Below, piece by piece: positions 26,014 to 35,613 of a stretch of DNA of 64,000 bases. This DNA comes from Shinella yambaruensis. Its GTDB lineage: Bacteria > Pseudomonadota > Alphaproteobacteria > Rhizobiales > Rhizobiaceae. Position 1 is the stretch's first letter. Each line of letters starts with the position of its first letter. The stretch is from contig NZ_JALJCK010000008.1 in assembly GCF_022899355.1 (NCBI RefSeq), positions 284,707 to 348,706 of the forward strand. Direction: 5' to 3'. The notes under the pieces are model-generated. The model did no database searches. It was not told where the DNA came from and saw only the letters and a list, made by a program, of their open reading frames with translations. The translations under genes were made by a program, and so were the position numbers.

Positions 26014-27039
26014 ATGTCGATATTGGCCAAACGGTTCGGGGCTTTGATCGTGGGTGTCGGGCTTGCGCTCGGCGGGGTGACGGGGGCGTTCGCACAAACG
26101 ACGCTGCTCAACGTCTCCTATGACCCGACGCGCGAGCTCTACAAGGATTACAACGCGGCCTTCGCCAAGCACTGGAAGGCGCAGACCGGCGAGGACGTCA
26201 CGATCCAGCAGTCGCATGGCGGCTCGGGCAAGCAGGCCCGCGGCGTGATCGACGGCCTGGAAGCCGACGTGGTGACGCTGGCGCTCGAAAGCGACATCAA
26301 CGCGATCGCCGAGAACACCGACAAGATTCCCAAGGACTGGCGCACCCGCCTGCCGAACAATTCCTCGCCCTACACCTCGACCATCGTCTTCCTGGTGCGC
26401 AAGGGCAACCCCAAGGGCATCCAGAACTGGGGCGACCTGGTGAAGGACGACGTGCAGATCGTCACCCCGAACCCGAAGACCTCGGGCGGCGCCCGCTGGA
26501 ACTACCTTGCGGCCTGGGCCTGGGCGAACGAGGAATTTGCCGGCGACCAGGACAAGATCAAGGCGTATATCGCCGAGCTCTTCAAGCGCGCGCCGGTGCT
26601 CGACACGGGTGCACGCGGTTCGCTCACCACCTTCGCGCAGCGCCAGATCGGCGACGTGCTGCTTGCCTGGGAGAACGAGGCCTATCTCGCGGGCGCCGAG
26701 TTCGGTGCGGATTCCTTCGACATCGTCTGGCCGCCGATCTCGATCCTCGCCGAGCCGCCGGTCACCGTCGTTGACGGCAATGTCGACGCCAAGGGCACCC
26801 GCAAGCAGGCGGAAGCCTATCTGGAATACCTCTATTCGGACGAGGGCCAGAACATCGCGGCCAAGCACTACTATCGCCCGTCCAAGCGCGATGTGGTAGC
26901 ACCCGAGTTGCTCAAGCAGCTTCCCGACATTAAGCTGGTCACCATCGACGACCCGATCTTCGGCGGCTGGGTGAAGGCACAGCCCGAGCATTTCGGTGAC
27001 GGCGGCGTCTTCGACCAGATCTACAAGCCGGGGAACTAA
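26014..27039 (+). CDS. Sulfate/thiosulfate ABC transporter periplasmic binding protein
   Basis: A 341-residue binding protein of the Sbp/CysP family. An AAGGAGG site lies 7 bases before the ATG at 26014, followed by a signal peptide ([28 protein letters not shown]). Family landmarks are [20 protein letters not shown], the [26 protein letters not shown] loop that binds the oxyanion, [38 protein letters not shown] and [13 protein letters not shown]. It is the first gene of the transporter operon. Sbp and CysP differ in preference for sulfate or thiosulfate, which the sequence does not settle. Confidence 0.95.
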   Translation: MSILAKRFGALIVGVGLALGGVTGAFAQTTLLNVSYDPTRELYKDYNAAFAKHWKAQTGEDVTIQQSHGGSGKQARGVIDGLEADVVTLALESDINAIAENTDKIPKDWRTRLPNNSSPYTSTIVFLVRKGNPKGIQNWGDLVKDDVQIVTPNPKTSGGARWNYLAAWAWANEEFAGDQDKIKAYIAELFKRAPVLDTGARGSLTTFAQRQIGDVLLAWENEAYLAGAEFGADSFDIVWPPISILAEPPVTVVDGNVDAKGTRKQAEAYLEYLYSDEGQNIAAKHYYRPSKRDVVAPELLKQLPDIKLVTIDDPIFGGWVKAQPEHFGDGGVFDQIYKPGN

Positions 27040-27044
27040 CAGTT

Positions 27045-27908
27045 TTGACGACTTCTGCTGCTGCTTCCGGGCGGTGGCGACTGAGACAACCGAGCGTCAT
27101 TCCAGGATTCGGACTGACGCTCGGTTTTTCGCTCGCCTATCTGACCCTCATCATCCTCATCCCGCTCGCCGGCCTCGTCTGGCGTTCGGCCGGGCTATCG
27201 GGCGCGGAATTCCTCGCCATCCTCTCGGACCAGCGCACCCTCAATGCGCTGAAGGTCTCCTTCGGCACGGCCTTCATCGCCGCGCTCGTCAATGTGGTCT
27301 TCGGCGTCATCGTCGCCTGGGTCATCGTGCGCTACGAGTTCCCCGGCCGGCGCATCGTCGATGCCATCGTCGACCTGCCCTTCGCGCTGCCGACGGCCGT
27401 CGCGGGCATCTCGCTCGCCGCGCTCTATGCGCCGAACGGCTGGATCGGCCAGATCCTCAACCTCTTCGGCATCAAGGCGGCCTTCAACCCGACCGGCATC
27501 GTCATCGCGCTCGTCTTCATCGGCCTGCCCTTCGTGGTGCGCACGGTGCAGCCGATCATGGAGGAGATCGACCGCGAGGTGGAGGAGGCGGCCGCGACGC
27601 TCGGCGCCGGCCGCTTCCAGACCATTTCCCGGATCCTGCTGCCGGGCCTCTCCCCGGCGATCCTGACGGGATTCGCGCTCGCCTTCGCCCGCGGCGTCGG
27701 CGAATACGGCTCGGTCATCTTCATCGCGGGCAACATTCCCTACGTCTCGGAAATCGCGCCGCTGCTCATCGTCATCCGCCTGGAAGAGTTCAACTACGGC
27801 GCGGCGGCGGCGATCGCCACCATCATGCTGGGGCTGTCCTTCGCCATGCTGCTGTTCATCAACCTCGTCCAGGCCTGGAACCGCCGGAGGTACGGCCATG
27901 GCGCATAA
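27045..27908 (+). CDS. cysT: Sulfate ABC transporter permease CysT
   Basis: A 287-residue permease of the sulfate transporter. The start is TTG at 27045 (reading MTTSAAASG), only 5 bases after the binding-protein stop. No ATG allows a full-length first helix, and no good ribosome site is visible, so translation is probably coupled. The sequence has [57 protein letters not shown], the coupling loop [51 protein letters not shown], and six hydrophobic segments. It forms the channel with CysW. Confidence 0.95.
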   Translation: MTTSAAASGRWRLRQPSVIPGFGLTLGFSLAYLTLIILIPLAGLVWRSAGLSGAEFLAILSDQRTLNALKVSFGTAFIAALVNVVFGVIVAWVIVRYEFPGRRIVDAIVDLPFALPTAVAGISLAALYAPNGWIGQILNLFGIKAAFNPTGIVIALVFIGLPFVVRTVQPIMEEIDREVEEAAATLGAGRFQTISRILLPGLSPAILTGFALAFARGVGEYGSVIFIAGNIPYVSEIAPLLIVIRLEEFNYGAAAAIATIMLGLSFAMLLFINLVQAWNRRRYGHGA

Positions 27909-28758
27909 GTCCTTTCGCCTGCGCTCCCCGACGACGGAGGCGCCGCTCGCACGCTATACGCTGATGGCGGTCGCCTTCCTCTTCCTGGCGCTCTTCCTCA
28001 TCCTGCCGCTCGTCGCCGTCTTCATCGAGGCCTTCCGCAGGGGCGCGGGCGAGTTCTTCGCTTCGCTCGACGACCCCGATACGCTGGCCGCGATCCGCCT
28101 GACGCTCACGGTCGCCGGCATCGCCGTGCCGCTCAACCTCGTCTTCGGCGTGGCGGCGGCCTGGGCCATCGCCAAGTTCGAGTTCAAGGGCAAGGCGTTC
28201 CTGACGACGCTGATCGACCTGCCGTTCTCCGTCTCGCCGGTGATTTCAGGCCTCGTCTACGTGCTGCTCTTCGGCGCCGGCAGCGCGCTCGGGCCCTGGC
28301 TCAAGAGCCACGGCATCGAGATCCTGTTCGCCGTGCCGGGCATCGTGCTCGCCACCGTCTTCGTCACCTTCCCCTTCGTCGCGCGCGAGCTGATCCCGCT
28401 GATGCAGGAGCAGGGCACGGGCGACGAGGAGGCGGCCCTGTCGCTCGGCGCCTCCGGCTGGCAGACCTTCTGGTACGTGACGCTGCCCAACATCAAGTGG
28501 GGCCTGCTCTACGGCGTGCTGCTCTGTAATGCGCGCGCCATGGGCGAGTTCGGCGCGGTCTCGGTGGTCTCGGGCCATATCCGCGGCCTCACCAACACGA
28601 TGCCGCTGCATGTGGAGATCCTCTACAACGAGTACAACTTCGTCGCCGCCTTCGCGGTGGCCTCGCTTCTCGCCGCGCTCGCCCTCGTCACGCTCGTCGT
28701 CAAGACGGTGCTCGAACTTCACTACGGCGCGGAAATCGCCGCCGGCCGCAAGCATTGA
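27898..28758 (+). CDS. cysW: Sulfate ABC transporter permease CysW
   Basis: A 286-residue permease overlapping the end of cysT by 11 bases. Landmarks are [113 protein letters not shown], and [27 protein letters not shown]. These are all typical of CysW. It is the second half of the membrane channel, in order between cysT and cysA. Confidence 0.96.
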   Translation: MAHKSFRLRSPTTEAPLARYTLMAVAFLFLALFLILPLVAVFIEAFRRGAGEFFASLDDPDTLAAIRLTLTVAGIAVPLNLVFGVAAAWAIAKFEFKGKAFLTTLIDLPFSVSPVISGLVYVLLFGAGSALGPWLKSHGIEILFAVPGIVLATVFVTFPFVARELIPLMQEQGTGDEEAALSLGASGWQTFWYVTLPNIKWGLLYGVLLCNARAMGEFGAVSVVSGHIRGLTNTMPLHVEILYNEYNFVAAFAVASLLAALALVTLVVKTVLELHYGAEIAAGRKH

Positions 28759-28776
28759 CCTGAAAGGCACGCCCGT

Positions 28777-29829
28777 ATGGACGTCAGTGTAAAAAACATC
28801 CGCAAGGAATTCGACCGATACCCGGCGCTCAACGATGTCTCGCTCGACATCCGCTCCGGCGAGCTGATCGCGCTTCTCGGTCCCTCCGGCTCCGGCAAGA
28901 CGACGCTCCTGCGCCTCATCGCCGGCCTGGAGCAGCCGACCCTCGGGAAGATCTATTTCGGCGCCGAGGACGCCTCGCACCGGACGGTGCAGGAACGCCA
29001 TGTCGGCTTCGTCTTCCAGCACTACGCGCTCTTCCGCCACATGACCGTCGCCGACAACATTGCCTTCGGCCTCACGGTGCGCCCGCGCGGCGAGCGGCCG
29101 GATAAGGCGGAAATCCGCCGCCGCGTCGGCGAGCTCCTGGAGATGGTGCAGCTCTCCGGCCTCGAGAAGCGCTATCCGAACCAGCTCTCCGGCGGCCAGC
29201 GCCAGCGCGTCGCGCTCGCCCGCGCCATGGCGATCGAGCCGAAGGTGCTGCTGCTCGACGAGCCCTTCGGCGCGCTCGATGCCAAGGTGCGCAAGGAACT
29301 GCGCCGCTGGCTGCGCGAGTTCCATGACCGCACGGGCCACACCACCGTCTTCGTCACCCATGACCAGGAGGAGGCGCTGGAACTTGCCGACCGCGTGGTG
29401 GTGATGAGCCAGGGCGCGATCGAGCAGGTCGGTTCCTCGGACGATGTCTACGACCGCCCGAACTCGCCCTTCGTCTTCTCCTTCATCGGCGACAGCGCCA
29501 GCCTGCCGATCCGCGTGGCCGATGGCGCGGTCCACTTCCAGGATACGCCGCTCGGCATCACCCCGCGCGCCAGCGACATCGCGTCCGGCGCCGGCACGCT
29601 GTTCTTCCGCCCGCAGGATGTGGTCCTCATCGAGGATCCCGCCGCGCCGGCGCTCGAAGGCCGCGTCGCCACCTCGCGCCGCCTCGCCGGCACCCGCATA
29701 GCCGACCTCGACATCGGCAAGCCCGGCGCGCCGCACCACGTCGAGATCGAGGTGCCGCTGGAGGCGACCGCCGCGACCGGCACGGCGATCCGCTTCCGCC
29801 CGACGCGCTGGAAGACCTTCGCGGAATAG
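28777..29829 (+). CDS. cysA: Sulfate ABC transporter ATPase CysA
   Basis: A 350-residue ATPase. It has Walker [10 protein letters not shown] near residue 33, [22 protein letters not shown], signature [14 protein letters not shown], Walker [23 protein letters not shown] and the H-loop [20 protein letters not shown]. The C-terminal domain has [16 protein letters not shown], followed by a TOBE-like regulatory part. It completes the sulfate importer, 18 bases after cysW. It ends 39 bases from the convergent LysR gene, with a short GGCCGCC/GGCGGCC palindrome (29831-29845) between them. Confidence 0.95.
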   Translation: MDVSVKNIRKEFDRYPALNDVSLDIRSGELIALLGPSGSGKTTLLRLIAGLEQPTLGKIYFGAEDASHRTVQERHVGFVFQHYALFRHMTVADNIAFGLTVRPRGERPDKAEIRRRVGELLEMVQLSGLEKRYPNQLSGGQRQRVALARAMAIEPKVLLLDEPFGALDAKVRKELRRWLREFHDRTGHTTVFVTHDQEEALELADRVVVMSQGAIEQVGSSDDVYDRPNSPFVFSFIGDSASLPIRVADGAVHFQDTPLGITPRASDIASGAGTLFFRPQDVVLIEDPAAPALEGRVATSRRLAGTRIADLDIGKPGAPHHVEIEVPLEATAATGTAIRFRPTRWKTFAE

Positions 29830-29868
29830 AGGCCGCCCGGCGGCCATGGCGATGCCCGTAAGGGCCGC

Positions 29869-30771
29869 TCATCGTTCCGGCAGGTGGAAGGCCTGCTGGA
29901 AATAGGAGCGGAAGGCGAGCATGGGCGGGGAAAGCTCCATGTTGCGCCGCCAGGCGAGGCCGACATCCATGGCGGGCACGGCATCGCTGATATTGACCGT
30001 CTCGATGCGCCGGCCCTCCAGCGACCAGGGCCGGTGCACCATGTCGGAGAGGATCGCCACGCCCTGGCCGTTGGCGACGAGCGAGCGCACCGCCTCCACC
30101 GAGGAGGTGCGCAGGATGACGCGGGGCTGGTAGGGCGTCGTGCTCCAGTATTTGAGGGCGGAATGCGCCGCCTCGTCCACCGTCAGCATGATGTAGGGTT
30201 CCTCCGCGATCTCCTTCAGCCCCACCGTCTCGGCCTGCAGCAGCGGATGCTGCGCCGGCAGCCAGAGGCGGCGCGTCGAGCTCAGCACCTTCTCCGTCAC
30301 CAGCGCGGGATTGAGGATGTTGGAGGTGAGCAGCACGGACATGTCGTAGCGGTTGCTCAAAAGCCCCTCCTCGATCGACTCGCGATTGAGCTCGAAGAGC
30401 TGGATGTCGAGCTTCGGGAAGAGGCGCCGCAGCCGCTCGATATGCAGCGGCAGGAAATAGCCGATGACCGTATAGGTCGCCGCGACCGTCAGCGTGCCCT
30501 CGATCTCGCTGCTGACGGCATTGAGGTGCACCGCCTCGTCGACCTTCTTCAGGATCTCGTAGGCATGCGACAGGAACTGCCGGCCGGCGGGCGTCAGGTC
30601 CATGCCGTGCGGCGTGCGCAGGAACAGGCCGACGCCCACCGTGCGCTCCAGCTCCTTGATCGCCGTCGTCACCGCGGACTGCGAGATCGACAGGTCGACG
30701 GCGGCCTGCGAGATCTGCCCGAGCTCGGCCGTCGCGACAAAGTAGCGGATCTGTCTGAGGCTGATCGTCAA
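29869..30771 (-). CDS. LysR family transcriptional regulator
   Basis: A 300-residue LysR regulator. The N-terminal helix-turn-helix is MTISLRQIRYFVATAELGQISQAAVDLSISQSAVTTAIKELERTVGVGLFLRTPHGMDLTPAG. The effector domain begins at EGTLTVAATYTVIGYFLP, with VLLTSNILNPALVTEKVL and RSLVANGQGVAILSDMV as lobe landmarks. It is divergent from the pxpA-containing operon, and the 255-base intergenic region contains three copies of TTCTGATTT, which are probable binding sites. It probably activates that operon in response to its substrate (5-oxoproline or a related lactam/amide), as is usual for divergent LysR genes. Confidence 0.93.
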   Translation of the reverse strand: MTISLRQIRYFVATAELGQISQAAVDLSISQSAVTTAIKELERTVGVGLFLRTPHGMDLTPAGRQFLSHAYEILKKVDEAVHLNAVSSEIEGTLTVAATYTVIGYFLPLHIERLRRLFPKLDIQLFELNRESIEEGLLSNRYDMSVLLTSNILNPALVTEKVLSSTRRLWLPAQHPLLQAETVGLKEIAEEPYIMLTVDEAAHSALKYWSTTPYQPRVILRTSSVEAVRSLVANGQGVAILSDMVHRPWSLEGRRIETVNISDAVPAMDVGLAWRRNMELSPPMLAFRSYFQQAFHLPER

Positions 30772-30785
30772 GGCTGTGCCGTCCC

Positions 30786-30940
30786 TTCTGATTTATTGCG
30801 GCAAGGTATCGGAAAATCAGAAGGAGCGATATCGAAATGGGCATGACGTCGCGCCATTGCGGGCATTCCGCGCATATCCATTTGATTTCCCATATTTTTG
30901 CGCCGCAACAAAAAGAGGCAACGGGTTCTGATTTTCAGAA
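30786..30940. promoter_or_regulatory. Cluster of LysR-type binding sites in the LysR/pxpA divergent region
   Basis: TTCTGATTT occurs at 30786-30794, inverted at 30814-30822, and again at 30926-30934. The last copy forms a perfect TTCTGA-TTT-TCAGAA dyad (30926-30940). The first two make an inverted pair 15-16 bases from the LysR start. The remaining sequence to 31026 is A+T-rich with CATATATGG segments suitable for a promoter. The distribution fits an autoregulated LysR system with recognition and activation sites. Confidence 0.6.
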
Positions 30941-31026
30941 TTCATATATGGAAAAATAGAATTTTTCAAAAGGCGGAAAACGACCTAGCGTTTCCCCATC
31001 GGGAAAAGCAGGCGAGGGAAGAGACA

Positions 31027-31803
31027 GTGCGCGAGGTCGTCGACATCAATTGCGACATGGGCGAGGCCTTCGGCCGCTGGCGCGTCGGCGACACCGACGA
31101 TGCCTCCCTGATGCCGCTGATCAGCTCGGCCAATATCGCGGCCGGTTTCCACGCCGGCGACCCGAACCTGATGGACCAGACCGTGCGGCTTGCCGCCGAA
31201 CACGGCGTCGGCATCGGTGCCCATCCGGGCTACAACGACCTGCAGGGTTTTGGCCGCCGCAAGATCGCCGGCACGGCCCGGGAACTCGTCAACGACATCA
31301 TCTACCAGGTCGGCGCCATCCGGGAATTCGCCCATCGCCACGGCGTGCGCCTGCAGCACGTCAAGCCGCATGGCGCGCTCTACATGGAGATGGCCGCCAA
31401 TCCGGAACTGTCGCGGATCTTCGTGCAGTACATGCGTACCGTCGAGCCGAATGCCTACATCTTCTGCATGGGCGGCTCGGCCACCTGGCGCGCGGCCGGG
31501 GAGGCCGGCCAGCCGGTCGTGCGCGAATTCTATGCCGACCGGGACTACGACGACAGCGGCTCCATCGTCTTTACCCGCGATGCCGGCCGGCCCGATCCGG
31601 CGGCGATCGCCCGCAAGGTCCTGCGCGCCTGCAAGGAGGGCAAGGTCAGGACGGTGACGGGGAACGACATCGCCATCGACTTCGAGTCCATCTGCTTCCA
31701 TTCCGACACGCTCGGCGCCTTCGACATCGTGCGCCAGATGCGCGAGGCGCTGGTGGGGGCGGGCATTCGCATTGCGCCGGTCTCGGACGTGGCCGGGCGC
31801 TGA
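31027..31803 (+). CDS. pxpA: 5-oxoprolinase subunit A (LamB/YcsF family)
   Basis: A 258-residue LamB/YcsF protein. The GTG at 31027 is chosen: it follows GGGAAGAG and gives the family start [17 protein letters not shown]; no ATG is close. Landmarks are [59 protein letters not shown] and [14 protein letters not shown]. In E. coli and B. subtilis, PxpA with PxpB and PxpC forms an ATP-dependent 5-oxoprolinase. Here the operon also contains a biotin carrier and biotin carboxylase, so the reaction may instead involve carboxylation of a lactam or amide. It is the first gene of the operon. Confidence 0.93.
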   Translation: MREVVDINCDMGEAFGRWRVGDTDDASLMPLISSANIAAGFHAGDPNLMDQTVRLAAEHGVGIGAHPGYNDLQGFGRRKIAGTARELVNDIIYQVGAIREFAHRHGVRLQHVKPHGALYMEMAANPELSRIFVQYMRTVEPNAYIFCMGGSATWRAAGEAGQPVVREFYADRDYDDSGSIVFTRDAGRPDPAAIARKVLRACKEGKVRTVTGNDIAIDFESICFHSDTLGAFDIVRQMREALVGAGIRIAPVSDVAGR

Positions 31804-31826
31804 CGTCATAAAGTGGAGAGAGAACC

Positions 31827-32069
31827 ATGAGCAAGATCGAGATCAGATCGCCCCTGCCGGGCACCTTCTACCGGGCATCCTCGCCGGACGTCCCGCCGTT
31901 CAAGGCGGATGGCGACGCCGTGGCGAGCGGCGATGCGATCGGGCTCATCGAGGTGATGAAGACCTTCCAGGAAGTGCCGGCCGGCGTCGAGGGCAGGAAC
32001 ATCACCTTCCTCGTCGACAACGAGGAGCCCGTCATGGCGGGCCAGGTCATCGCCGAGGTGGAGGCATGA
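31827..32069 (+). CDS. Small biotin carboxyl carrier protein
   Basis: An 80-residue, free-standing biotinyl domain. The biotin lysine is in IGLIEVMKTFQEVPAG (EVMKT replaces the more common EAMKM), flanked by IRSPLPGTFYRASSPD and PVMAGQVIAEVEA, so the fold is complete. A GGAGAGAGAACC region precedes the ATG. Its stop overlaps the start of the biotin carboxylase gene (ATGA). It is much shorter than AccB because the N-terminal proline-rich extension is absent. It should carry CO2 from the carboxylase to the KipA-type protein downstream. Confidence 0.9.
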   Translation: MSKIEIRSPLPGTFYRASSPDVPPFKADGDAVASGDAIGLIEVMKTFQEVPAGVEGRNITFLVDNEEPVMAGQVIAEVEA

Positions 32070-33451
32070 CCATCCGCTCGATCCTCGTTGCCAACCGCGG
32101 CGAGATCGCGGTGCGCATCATCCGGGCGGCCAGGGCGCTCGGCATCCACACCGTGCAGGTTCACAGCGCGGCGGATGCCGATATGCTGGCGGTCAAGCTC
32201 GCGGATGCCGCCGTCGACATCGGCTCGCCGGCGCCGAAGAAGTCCTATCTCAACATAGCGGCGGTGGTGGACGCGGCGAAGGCCGCCGGCGTCGATGCGG
32301 TGCATCCCGGCTACGGCTTCCTCTCGGAAAATGCCGATTTCGCCGATGCCGTCGAGGCGGCGGGCATGGTCTTCATCGGCCCGAAGGGCGACGCGATCCG
32401 CCTGCTCGGCGACAAGGTCGCGGCGCGGGAAGTCGCGGCGAAGGCCGGCGTGCCGACGGTGCCGGGCAGCGCAGGGCGCCTTTCGACGATTGAGGAAGCG
32501 CGGGCCGTGGCGGAAAGAACCGGCTTTCCGATCATGATCAAGGCGGCGGCAGGCGGCGGCGGCCGCGGCATCCGCATCGCGGCCGACCTTGCCGACCTGG
32601 AGCGCCATTTCCCGCAGGCCTCCGCCGAGGCGCTCGCCGCCTTCGGCGATGGCGGCCTCTATCTGGAGAAGGTCATCACCCGGGCGCGCCATGTCGAGGT
32701 GCAGATCCTCGGCGACGGGCAGGACTTCATCCATTGCTTCGAGCGGGAATGCTCGCTGCAGCGCCGCCGCCAGAAGGTGTGGGAGGAGGCGCCGTCCTTC
32801 CTGCTGCCGGCGGATGTGCGGGCGCGGCTTTGCGAGAGTGCCGTGGCGCTTGCCCGCGCGGTCGGCTATCGCGGCGCCGGCACGGTGGAATATCTCTATG
32901 ACGAGGCGACGCGGGAATTCTACTTCATCGAGGTGAACACCCGCATCCAGGTCGAACATCCGGTGACGGAGATGATCACGGGCATCGACCTCGTCGAGGA
33001 GATGATCCGCATCGCCGGCGGCGCGCCGCTGTCGATCCGCCAGGCGGATGTCGCGGCCGAGGGCCACGCCATCGAATGCCGCATCAATGCGGAAGACCCT
33101 GCCAGGGGGTTCATGCCCGCGCCGGGAACGATCACGAGGCTCGTCGTGCCTGAGGGCGAGGGCATCCGCTTCGATACGATGCTCTACGAGGGCTACACGA
33201 TCCCGCCCTTCTACGATTCGCTCGTCGGCAAGCTCGTCGTCTGGGCCGAGACGCGCGAGGCTTGCCTCGCACGGCTGAAGGGCGCGCTGGAGGGGCTGGC
33301 GATCGAGGGCATCCCGACGACGATCCCGCTGCATCTGGCGCTCGCCGCGGACGACAGCGTCCGGCGCGGGGCCTTCGACACCCGCTTCCTCGAACACTGG
33401 CTTGAAACCGAATTCGCCGCAAGGGCCGGCGCGACTGCGGAGGTTGCCTGA
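32066..33451 (+). CDS. Biotin carboxylase (AccC-like)
   Basis: A 461-residue biotin carboxylase starting in the ATGA overlap with the carrier gene. It has ILVANRGEIAVRIIRAARALGIHTVQVHS, HPGYGFLSENADFADA, the ATP-grasp glycine loop KAAAGGGGRGIRIA, CSLQRRRQKVWEEAPS, FIEVNTRIQVEHPVTEMITGIDLVEEMI and the ECRINAEDP carboxylase C-domain. Length matches AccC. Placement inside a pxp operon suggests a dedicated carboxylase for that pathway, not the housekeeping acetyl-CoA carboxylase. It is coupled to pxpB by a one-base overlap (TGATG). Confidence 0.93.
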   Translation: MTIRSILVANRGEIAVRIIRAARALGIHTVQVHSAADADMLAVKLADAAVDIGSPAPKKSYLNIAAVVDAAKAAGVDAVHPGYGFLSENADFADAVEAAGMVFIGPKGDAIRLLGDKVAAREVAAKAGVPTVPGSAGRLSTIEEARAVAERTGFPIMIKAAAGGGGRGIRIAADLADLERHFPQASAEALAAFGDGGLYLEKVITRARHVEVQILGDGQDFIHCFERECSLQRRRQKVWEEAPSFLLPADVRARLCESAVALARAVGYRGAGTVEYLYDEATREFYFIEVNTRIQVEHPVTEMITGIDLVEEMIRIAGGAPLSIRQADVAAEGHAIECRINAEDPARGFMPAPGTITRLVVPEGEGIRFDTMLYEGYTIPPFYDSLVGKLVVWAETREACLARLKGALEGLAIEGIPTTIPLHLALAADDSVRRGAFDTRFLEHWLETEFAARAGATAEVA

Positions 33452-34326
33452 TGAGCATCCGATACACATTTGGCGGCGACGAGCACCTCTTCGTCGAATG
33501 CAGCGAGGAGATGTCGCTCGAAGCCTTCTTCAAGAGCCTTTCCATGGCGAAGGGCGTGCGCGAGAGCGGCATCAGGGGCGTGACGGAGATCTGCCCGGCC
33601 AACGCCTCCTTTCAGGTGAAGTTCGATCCCGACCTCATCCATCCCGACGACATCCTGCGGGAAGTGAAGGCGATCGAGGGCGCGGCGGAAAAGGCCGAGC
33701 CCGTGCTGAAGACCCGCATCGTCGAGATCCCCGTCTTCTACAACGATCCCTGGACGCACGAGACGCTGATGCGCTTTCGCGAGCGCCACCAGGACCCGTC
33801 GGGCACCGACCTCGACTATGCCGCGCGCATCAACGGCTACGGCTCGGTCGAGGATTTCGTCGCCGCGCATTCCGGCTCGCCCTGGTTCGTCTCCATGGTC
33901 GGCTTCGTCGCGGGCCTGCCCTTCATGTACCAGATGGTCGAGCGAAAGCGGCAGATCCAGGTGCCGAAATACCTGCGGCCGCGCACGGACACGCCGAGGC
34001 TGACGGTCGGCCATGGCGGCTGCTTCGGCTGCATCTATTCGGTGCGCGGGGCGGGCGGCTACCAGATGTTCGGCATCACGCCCATGCCGATCTTCGACCC
34101 GGCGCAGACGACCAGTTATCTCCGCGATTTCATGGTCTTCTTCCGCCCCGGCGACATCGTCAAGTTCAAGCCGATCGATCGCGACGCCTATGACCAGGCG
34201 GTGGAGGATGTCGACCGGGGCCGTTTCGCCCCGCCCATCCGCGAGGTGCGGTTCGACCTCCGGGACTTCCAGAAGGATATCGACGGCACCAACGCCAAGC
34301 TGGAGGGCATGCTCCATGGCCATTAA
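33451..34326 (+). CDS. pxpB: 5-oxoprolinase subunit B (KipI-like, allophanate hydrolase subunit 1 family)
   Basis: A 291-residue KipI-family protein. The C-terminal cyclophilin-like domain is clear: IVEIPVFYNDPWTHETLMRFRE, AHSGSPWFVSMVGFVAGLPFMYQM, LTVGHGGCFGCIYSVRGAGGYQMFGITPMPIFDP and FRPGDIVKFKPID. It overlaps the next gene by 11 bases. PxpB and PxpC normally form a complex. The protein is longer than typical KipI (about 220-240 residues), with an extended region after the core (residues 245-291). Confidence 0.9.
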   Translation: MSIRYTFGGDEHLFVECSEEMSLEAFFKSLSMAKGVRESGIRGVTEICPANASFQVKFDPDLIHPDDILREVKAIEGAAEKAEPVLKTRIVEIPVFYNDPWTHETLMRFRERHQDPSGTDLDYAARINGYGSVEDFVAAHSGSPWFVSMVGFVAGLPFMYQMVERKRQIQVPKYLRPRTDTPRLTVGHGGCFGCIYSVRGAGGYQMFGITPMPIFDPAQTTSYLRDFMVFFRPGDIVKFKPIDRDAYDQAVEDVDRGRFAPPIREVRFDLRDFQKDIDGTNAKLEGMLHGH

Positions 34327-35287
34327 GGTTCTCCACCACGGTCTTGCGACCACCGTCCAGGATCTCGGCCGGCCCGGCTATTTCCACCTCGGCATCCCCG
34401 TCGGCGGGGCGATGGACCGTTTCGCCATGCGCGCGGCGAATTTGCTGGTCGGCAATGACGAGGGCGCGGCAGGGCTCGAGGCCGTCTTCATCGGCCCCAA
34501 GCTGGAATTCACCGAGGATGCGCTGGTCGCCGTCACAGGTGCGGACATGCCGGCCAAGGTGGACAGTGTTGTCCAGCCCGGCTGGACGGCCTTCAAGGTG
34601 AAGGCGGGCCAGACGCTGACCTTCGACTTCCTGAAGTCCGGCGCGCGCATCTTGATCGCGGTCTCCGGCGGCATCGATGTGCCGGAAGCGCTCGGCAGCC
34701 GCTCGACCTATCCGATCGGCGCGCTCGGCGGCTACAAGGGCCGGCCGCTTGCCGCGGGCGACGAATTGCCGGTCGGGAAGGCAAGCCTTTCCAGCGAGGG
34801 AAGAACGGTGCCCGAGGCGCTGCGCCGCACGCCGGGCCTGCCGGCGGCGCTGCGCGTCGTGCCGGGCCTCTACTGGCATCGCCTGACCGAGGCGTCGCAG
34901 GAGAACTTCTTCGCCGACGAATGGAAGGTGGCGAACGAGGCCGACCGCATGGGTTATCGCTTCAAGGGCGGGCGCAAGCTGGATTTCGTCGCGCGCGACC
35001 AGCCCTTCGGGGCGGGTTCCGATCCGTCGAACATCGTCGACAGCTGCTATCCCTATGGCTCGATCCAGGTGCCCGGCGGCACGGAGCCGATCATCCTGCA
35101 TCGCGACGCCGTCTCCGGCGGCGGCTATTTCATGGTCGGCACGGTCATCTCCGCCGACATGGACCTGATCGGCCAGCTCCAGCCCCACACGCCGACCCGT
35201 TTCGTCAAGGTGACGATGGAGGAGGCGCTGGCGGCCCGGAAGGCCCGGCAGGCGAGCCTCGCGCAGCTGCGCGAAGCGCTGGCATAG
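34316..35287 (+). CDS. pxpC: 5-oxoprolinase subunit C (KipA-like, biotin-dependent carboxyltransferase family)
   Basis: A 323-residue KipA-family protein. Start ATG 34316 gives AIKVLHHGLATTVQDLGRPGYFHLGIPVGGAMDRFAMRAANLLVGND, the usual N-terminus. Later landmarks are FDFLKSGARILIAVSGGIDVPEALGSRSTY, NEADRMGYRFKG and SYPYG/VPGGTEPIILHRDAVSGGGYFMVGTV-type segments (here CYPYGSIQVPGG). Members resemble the urea carboxylase carboxyltransferase region, which fits the biotin carrier and carboxylase genes just upstream. It is the last gene of the operon, followed by a palindromic repeat element. Confidence 0.92.
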   Translation: MAIKVLHHGLATTVQDLGRPGYFHLGIPVGGAMDRFAMRAANLLVGNDEGAAGLEAVFIGPKLEFTEDALVAVTGADMPAKVDSVVQPGWTAFKVKAGQTLTFDFLKSGARILIAVSGGIDVPEALGSRSTYPIGALGGYKGRPLAAGDELPVGKASLSSEGRTVPEALRRTPGLPAALRVVPGLYWHRLTEASQENFFADEWKVANEADRMGYRFKGGRKLDFVARDQPFGAGSDPSNIVDSCYPYGSIQVPGGTEPIILHRDAVSGGGYFMVGTVISADMDLIGQLQPHTPTRFVKVTMEEALAARKARQASLAQLREALA

Positions 35288-35397
35288 GGGGAGGGGCGAT
35301 GCGACCGGCCACCGCGCTCAGGACGAGACATGGCCCGCCCGGCGGGGCGGGGTCATTGTCCATGCAGCGAGGGCGGCCTGGTCGTGGCGTTACGAGG

Positions 35398-35554
35398 CAC
35401 CCCCCTCTGGCCTGCCGGCCATCTCCCCCTCAAGGGGGGAGATTGGATGGGGCACCGTTCCGCCAATCTCCAAAGTTGCTGGTTGCGCAAGGTTTTCGCC
35501 TCTTGCCGATCTCCCCCCTTGAGGGGGAGATGGCCGGCAGGCCAGAGGGGGGTG
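35398..35554. repeat. Palindromic intergenic repeat, family A (copy 1)
   Basis: A 157-base element whose ends are exact inverted copies: CACCCCCCTCTGGC at the left and GCCAGAGGGGGGTG at the right. The arms continue as GGCCTGCCGGCCATCTCCCC and its complement; the centre is variable. The same arms recur at 45181-45339. Elements of this type are dispersed between genes in Rhizobiaceae genomes. Together with flanking bases it fills the 326-base gap between pxpC and the GntR gene. It can form a long hairpin in RNA from either side and so may act as a bidirectional terminator. Confidence 0.85.
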
Positions 35555-35613
35555 GATGGCATGATCCAGCCTCTTCCCAAGGGGCGGGCGGCCACCCTGC
35601 GATCCGCTGCTTC

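Noticed and set aside
29831..29845. GGCCGCC/GGCGGCC palindrome between cysA and the LysR gene as a terminator
   Set aside because: The loop is a single base and there is no T-run, so a functional terminator is not well supported.
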